A DNA stretch of 64,000 bases, from contig NC_019673.1 of assembly GCF_000328705.1 (NCBI RefSeq), forward strand, positions 9,296,654 to 9,360,653. Direction: 5' to 3'. The notes beneath the pieces were generated by a model. The model made no database searches and had not been told where the DNA came from. It was given only the letters and a program-made list of their open reading frames with translations. Both the position numbers and the translations under genes were made by a program. Numbering within the stretch: position 1 is the first letter of the stretch; every line of letters starts with the position of its first letter. Shown in pieces: positions 60,888 through 64,000 of this stretch. The DNA comes from Saccharothrix espanaensis DSM 44229. Lineage in GTDB: Bacteria > Actinomycetota > Actinomycetes > Mycobacteriales > Pseudonocardiaceae.

Positions 60888-61070
60888 CGGCGATGGGAAG
60901 TGTTTGGGTGAACCAGCCCCCGCAGTTCTAGGACGACCCAGGCCGACACGTTCGACGACGAGCCGGATCACGGACTGCGCGCGCATAGCCGCTCGCGCCG
61001 CCCGGCCCGGCCCGGTTCGGTTCGGTCCGGCTCGGCATGGCCAGCAGCGGACAGGTCTGGGCACAAAGAA

Positions 61071-61106
61071 AGCGGCCCCCGGTTTCACGTGAAACCGGGG
61101 GCCGCT
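61071..61106. terminator. parS: 36-bp perfect palindrome: jag terminator containing parS site 5
   Basis: Positions 61071-61088 are perfectly complementary to 61089-61106. The centre is an exact parS core (61082-61095). Outside it, the GC-rich arms AGCGGCCCCCG form the base of a hairpin. On the jag strand the hairpin is followed by TTTCTTTG, so it reads as a rho-independent terminator 14 bp past the jag stop. Confidence 0.88.
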
Positions 61107-61119
61107 CCGCACTCCGTGC

Positions 61120-61659
61120 TCAGGGCTTGGGCAGCACCACGACTCGGCGCTGCGGCTCCTCGCCCTCGCTCTCGCTGTGCACGCCCGCCACCGTCGCGAC
61201 GGCGTCGTGCACGACCTTGCGCTCGAACGGGGTCATCGGGTGCAGCCGCACCTTCTCCCCGCTCGCCACCACCTTCTCGGCGGTCGACTTGCCGAGCTCG
61301 GCCAGCTCGGCCCGACGCCCGGCCCGCCACCCCGCGACGTCCAGCATGAGCCGGCTGCGCACGCCGGTCTCCTGCTGGACGGCCAGCCGGGTGAGCTCCT
61401 GCAGCGACTCCAGGACCGTGCCGCGCGGACCGACCAGCTTCTCCAGGTCGTCGCCACCGTCGATGCTCACGATGGCCCGACCCGCCTCGACGTCGAGGTC
61501 GATGTCACCGTCGTAGTCGAGCAGGTCGAGCAGCCGCTCCAGGTAGTCACCGGCGATGTCGCCCTCCTGGACGAGCAGGTCCTCCGGACTCCCCGACCGC
61601 GCCTGCGGGGCCTCGGCCTCGGGCACGTCCACGTCGGTCGCCTGCAACGTCTCCGACAC
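61120..61659 (-). CDS. jag: KhpB/Jag RNA-binding protein (KH + R3H)
   Basis: The 179-residue protein has a KH-like domain (GRAIVSIDGGDDLEKLVGPRGTVLESLQ) with the usual GxxG replaced by GPRG, and an R3H domain (KVRLHPMTPFERKVVHDAVATV with the R-x3-H-type positions present). The Jag-N domain of Firmicutes is absent, as expected in actinobacteria. It binds RNA and is encoded next to yidC in the conserved order. Confidence 0.92.
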   Translation of the reverse strand: MSETLQATDVDVPEAEAPQARSGSPEDLLVQEGDIAGDYLERLLDLLDYDGDIDLDVEAGRAIVSIDGGDDLEKLVGPRGTVLESLQELTRLAVQQETGVRSRLMLDVAGWRAGRRAELAELGKSTAEKVVASGEKVRLHPMTPFERKVVHDAVATVAGVHSESEGEEPQRRVVVLPKP

Positions 61660-61677
61660 GATGTCTCCTCTCCAGGG

Positions 61678-62748
61678 TCAACGACGCTTCTTGTTGCCCT
61701 GCTTCTTGCCTGGGGAACGGTCTGGGCTCAGACCGGGAATCTCGGTGGACGGCGTGCCGTTCGTGGCGGGCTCTTCGGCTTCGACCACGTCGGACGGCGG
61801 CGTGTCCTGCTTCTTCGCGACGGGCTTGGCGCTGCCCGGCTTCGCACCGGCAGCGGGCTTGGCACCGGCCGCGGGCTTCGCGCCGGCGACGGGCCTGGCT
61901 CCCGGCTTCGGCTTCACGCCGGGCTTCGGGGCGAGCGCCTGGCGCTGCTGCGTCGCGACTTCCTTCTTCTCGGCTTCCTCGCGGTCGATGCGGTGGTACA
62001 CGAGGTACTGCTGGGCCAGCGTCCACGCGTTGTTGCTCAGCCAGTAGAGCAGGATCGCGATCGGGAAGAAGAAGCCACCGACCAGGACGCCGAGCGGGAA
62101 GATGTAGAGCGTCAGCTTGTTCATGATGGCGGTCTGCGGGTTCTCCGCCGCCACCTGCGTCTGCCGGGCCACCGAGTGCCGCGCGGTGAAGTGCGTGGCG
62201 ATCGAGGCGACGATCATCAACGGGATCGCGACGAACAGGACCGCGTTGCGGTCGGTCGCGAACTTCTCCAGCTCCTCGGCCGGCATGGTGATGAAGGTCG
62301 ACAGGTTCGCGCCGAACAGCTTGGCCTCGACGAACGACTTCACGCCGTCGGCGTCGAAGAAGTACACCTCGCCCCAGCCGGGCTTGAACGAGCGCAGCAC
62401 GTGGAACAGACCGATGAACACCGGGATCTGCACCAGCATCGGCAGGCAGCCGCCGAGCGGGTTGACCCCGTGCTCGGACTGGAGCTTCTGCATCTCCTGC
62501 GCTTGGCGCTGCTTGTCGTTCGCGTACTTCTTCTTGATCTTCTGGAGCTCGGGGGCGAACTCCTGCATCTTGCGCATCGAGCGCACCTGGCCGACGAACG
62601 GCTTGAACAGCAGCGCGCGCAGCGTGAAGACCAGGAACACCACGGACAGAGCCCACGCGATCCCGCTCGACTCGCCGAAGACGTGGCCGAACACCCAGTG
62701 CCAACACCACAGGATGAAGGACACCGGGTAGTAGATGAAGTTGAGCAC
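61678..62748 (-). CDS. yidC: Membrane protein insertase YidC
   Basis: The 356-residue protein has an N-terminal helix, the conserved LLFKPFVGQVRSMRKMQEFAPEL and GVNPLGGCLPMLVQIPVFIGLF segments, and five membrane helices in all, ending at YWLSNNAWTLAQQYLVYH. The C-terminal ~100-residue cytoplasmic tail is Lys/Pro/Ala-rich with near-repeats of PGAKPAAGAKP, likely ribosome-binding. It inserts membrane proteins with or without SecYEG. Confidence 0.96.
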   Translation of the reverse strand: MLNFIYYPVSFILWCWHWVFGHVFGESSGIAWALSVVFLVFTLRALLFKPFVGQVRSMRKMQEFAPELQKIKKKYANDKQRQAQEMQKLQSEHGVNPLGGCLPMLVQIPVFIGLFHVLRSFKPGWGEVYFFDADGVKSFVEAKLFGANLSTFITMPAEELEKFATDRNAVLFVAIPLMIVASIATHFTARHSVARQTQVAAENPQTAIMNKLTLYIFPLGVLVGGFFFPIAILLYWLSNNAWTLAQQYLVYHRIDREEAEKKEVATQQRQALAPKPGVKPKPGARPVAGAKPAAGAKPAAGAKPGSAKPVAKKQDTPPSDVVEAEEPATNGTPSTEIPGLSPDRSPGKKQGNKKRR

Positions 62749-62751
62749 TAG

Positions 62752-63021
62752 CTACTCCTCGGCAGGAAGGTCGGGGACCGTGGTTCGCCTCGGCGGAACG
62801 GGGTCCAAGCCACCAGGGTGCCAGGGTCCGCAGCGACCCAGCCGGCGGATGGCCAACCAGGAACCGCGCAACGGACCGTGGACGGTCAGCGCCTCCACCG
62901 CGTAGGTGCTGCAACTCGGGTGGAAACGGCAGGTCGGGGGCAACGCGGGGGAGATGAACCGCCGGTAGAAGTTGATCGGCAGCAGCAGCACCCGGGTCAC
63001 GGGGCTCACCCGGTCGGTCAT
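62752..63021 (-). CDS. yidD: Membrane protein insertion efficiency factor YidD
   Basis: The 89-residue protein has the YidD hallmark CRFHPSCSTYAVEALTVHG with its conserved cysteines, preceded by NFYRRFISPALPPTC, and then RLGRCGPWHPGGLDPVP. The ATG at 63019-63021 overlaps the rnpA stop. It sits between rnpA and yidC in the standard order. Confidence 0.95.
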   Translation of the reverse strand: MTDRVSPVTRVLLLPINFYRRFISPALPPTCRFHPSCSTYAVEALTVHGPLRGSWLAIRRLGRCGPWHPGGLDPVPPRRTTVPDLPAEE

Positions 63022-63404
63022 CGCAGCAGCCTGCGCAGCGCGGCGTCGAAGTCGTCGCCCAGCTCGGCGCTGCTCGCCGCGGCGGCCGGCGCGAGCGCGC
63101 GCACGACCAGGGACGCGCCGGCGGGCAGCCCGGCCAGCCGGTCCCGCACCACGTGCCGCAGCTTGCGGCTGACCCGGTGCCGGACGACGGAGTTGCCCAC
63201 GGCCTTGCTCACGACGAAGCCCACCTTGGACTGGTCCAAGGTGGGCTGCGCCGAGGTACGCGGTCGCCCCCCGGTGTCCGCGGAGTCCTGGACTCCCGAC
63301 ATCAGGGCGTGCACGACCAGCCGGGGCCGGCCGGCCCGGCGGCCTCGGCGGACCACCAGGCCGAAGTCCTGGCTGCGGGTCAGCCGATTGGCCGCGGGAA
63401 GCAC
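63018..63404 (-). CDS. rnpA: Ribonuclease P protein component
   Basis: The 128-residue basic protein is the RNase P cofactor for tRNA 5' processing. It shows LTRSQDFGLVVRRGRRAGR, KVGFVVSKAVGNSVVRHRVSRKLRH (the RNR motif region reads VRHRVSRKLR) and a C-terminal LVVRALAPAAAA. The GTG at 63402-63404 is chosen to give the usual VLPAANRLTRSQDF N-terminus 13 bp after rpmH; the longer frame runs back into rpmH and is rejected. Confidence 0.94.
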   Translation of the reverse strand: MLPAANRLTRSQDFGLVVRRGRRAGRPRLVVHALMSGVQDSADTGGRPRTSAQPTLDQSKVGFVVSKAVGNSVVRHRVSRKLRHVVRDRLAGLPAGASLVVRALAPAAAASSAELGDDFDAALRRLLR

Positions 63405-63417
63405 GGCTCTACGGCGA

Positions 63418-63561
63418 TCAGGCGGACAGCTGCTGGCGGCCCTTGCTGCGGCGCGCGGCCAGAATGGCGCGACCGGCACGGGTGCGCATACGCAGCCGGA
63501 AGCCGTGCGTCTTCGCGCGGCGGCGGTTGTTGGGCTGGAAAGTGCGCTTACCCTTGCTCAC
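63418..63561 (-). CDS. rpmH: 50S ribosomal protein L34
   Basis: The 47-residue protein starts GTG at 63559-63561 and reads MSKGKRTFQPNNRRRAKTHG, then FRLRMRTRAGRAILAARRSK, ending GRQQLSA. It is highly basic and typical of bacterial L34. The gene marks the origin side of the block; dnaA is expected beyond the right window edge in the opposite direction. Confidence 0.98.
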   Translation of the reverse strand: MSKGKRTFQPNNRRRAKTHGFRLRMRTRAGRAILAARRSKGRQQLSA

Positions 63562-64000
63562 GGTCGGACTCCCGGGTGCTTAACGTCTGTGGTCGTCCCC
63601 AGCGGGTCCATGGGCGCGCGCAAAGAGCACGCCTCGCAAGCGGAGACCGCTCCAGGGTACGCAGCCCCGGGTGCGGGACTCAAATCGGGGTCCCCGGTAG
63701 GGTGTGCGCGGCCACGGTCGGCGACCCGCCGGGCACGTAAAAGGCTTGCGACGACCTACGTCTTGTGGCATGGCCCGCACCTTGTTAGCGTGCTGCCTTC
63801 GCGGGCAGCCGTGGGCCGACGGGACGTCGTGACGCGCACCGCATGGGTGTTCGGCAAGCACCGGGGGGACCGCTGCTACCCGACGCGCGTTCGTGCACAG
63901 TTGTGGATAACTCTGTGGATGCCTCTATTCTCCGTGTCCACGTCGTGTCGGCACCCGGGGCCGACCGCAGGGCAGTCACACCGAGGGGAGGGGCGCGGAG
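63562..64000. other. rpmH-dnaA intergenic region, left part
   Basis: These 439 bp contain no gene that I can support. By gene order it holds the rpmH promoter (leftward) and approaches the dnaA promoter (rightward). It contains a DnaA box at 63902 and a lower-GC patch at ~63895-63945. Confidence 0.75.
63902..63910 (-). other. DnaA box (TTATCCACA)
   Basis: TGTGGATAA is the exact complement of the consensus DnaA box TTATCCACA. A near match, TGTGGATGC, follows at 63914-63922. In actinobacteria such boxes occur upstream of dnaA and in the dnaA-dnaN origin. Confidence 0.75.

Overview
The window is very GC-rich, uses many GTG/TTG starts, and carries actinobacterial families (DUF5753/DUF397 regulator cassettes, DUF1707, DUF6049, a SigM/anti-sigma/Trx block). 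Its right half follows the conserved gene order next to the actinobacterial origin: cca - nudix - DUF6049 - murJ - pseudokinase - sigM - anti-sigma - trxB - trxA - cwlM ... parB - parA - rsmG - jag - yidC - yidD - rnpA - rpmH, with dnaA expected just past base 64000. A filamentous actinomycete of the Pseudonocardiales (Saccharothrix/Actinosynnema/Lentzea-like) fits best. That placement is inferred from gene content and was not tested with a tree.

Layout. 1-3.6 kb: a membrane protein cut by the left edge, a two-component system with a DUF1707/LiaF-like envelope protein, and a broken GNAT gene. 3.6-5.1 kb: first XRE-DUF5753/DUF397 cassette with a divergent small protein. 5.2-10 kb: an SDR-DUF2867 protein, the threonine-to-glycine pathway (tdh-kbl) and a LysR regulator. 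10.2-14.8 kb: ptsI (EI of the PTS) with a DasR-type operator at its start codon, a membrane/beta-propeller gene beside a decayed tandem copy, and an isochorismatase-like hydrolase. 14.9-20.5 kb: a complete ribose operon, rbsR-A-C-B-K-D. 20.6-27.4 kb: DUF2339 protein, secreted YVTN propeller, MMPL/TetR pair and a second divergent small protein. 27.7-28.8 kb: second XRE/DUF397 cassette. 28.9-35.2 kb: leuS behind a Leu-codon attenuator, tandem phytase-like secreted proteins, an SdpI-like protein and YqgE. 35.4-49.2 kb: MFS transporter, orphan LuxR protein, then the conserved cca-to-cwlM block. 49.2-57.4 kb: an accessory interval in the conserved order, with a third XRE/DUF397 cassette, a RloA/RloB-like pair, YdcF, ArsR-AHSA1, GNAT, a PLP aminotransferase and a D-Ala-D-Ala ligase-like protein. 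57.5-64 kb: the parB-to-rpmH block, with five exact parS sites, running toward the origin.

How parts work together. ParB loads on parS sites scattered between parB and jag; one lies inside the jag terminator palindrome. TrxB/TrxA sit behind a SigR-type GGAAT-N18-GTT promoter. MurJ, its neighbouring pseudokinase and CwlM form an envelope-control group; this CwlM keeps the amidase zinc ligands. At several starts a TANNNT hexamer lies exactly 7 nt upstream, suggesting leaderless transcripts. The less-described elements worth most attention are the three XRE/DUF397 cassettes (two with a related divergent small protein), the RloAB-like pair placed directly after the third, the leuS leader peptide, and the decayed tandem propeller gene. 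No rRNA, tRNA, insertion sequence or CRISPR array was recognised.
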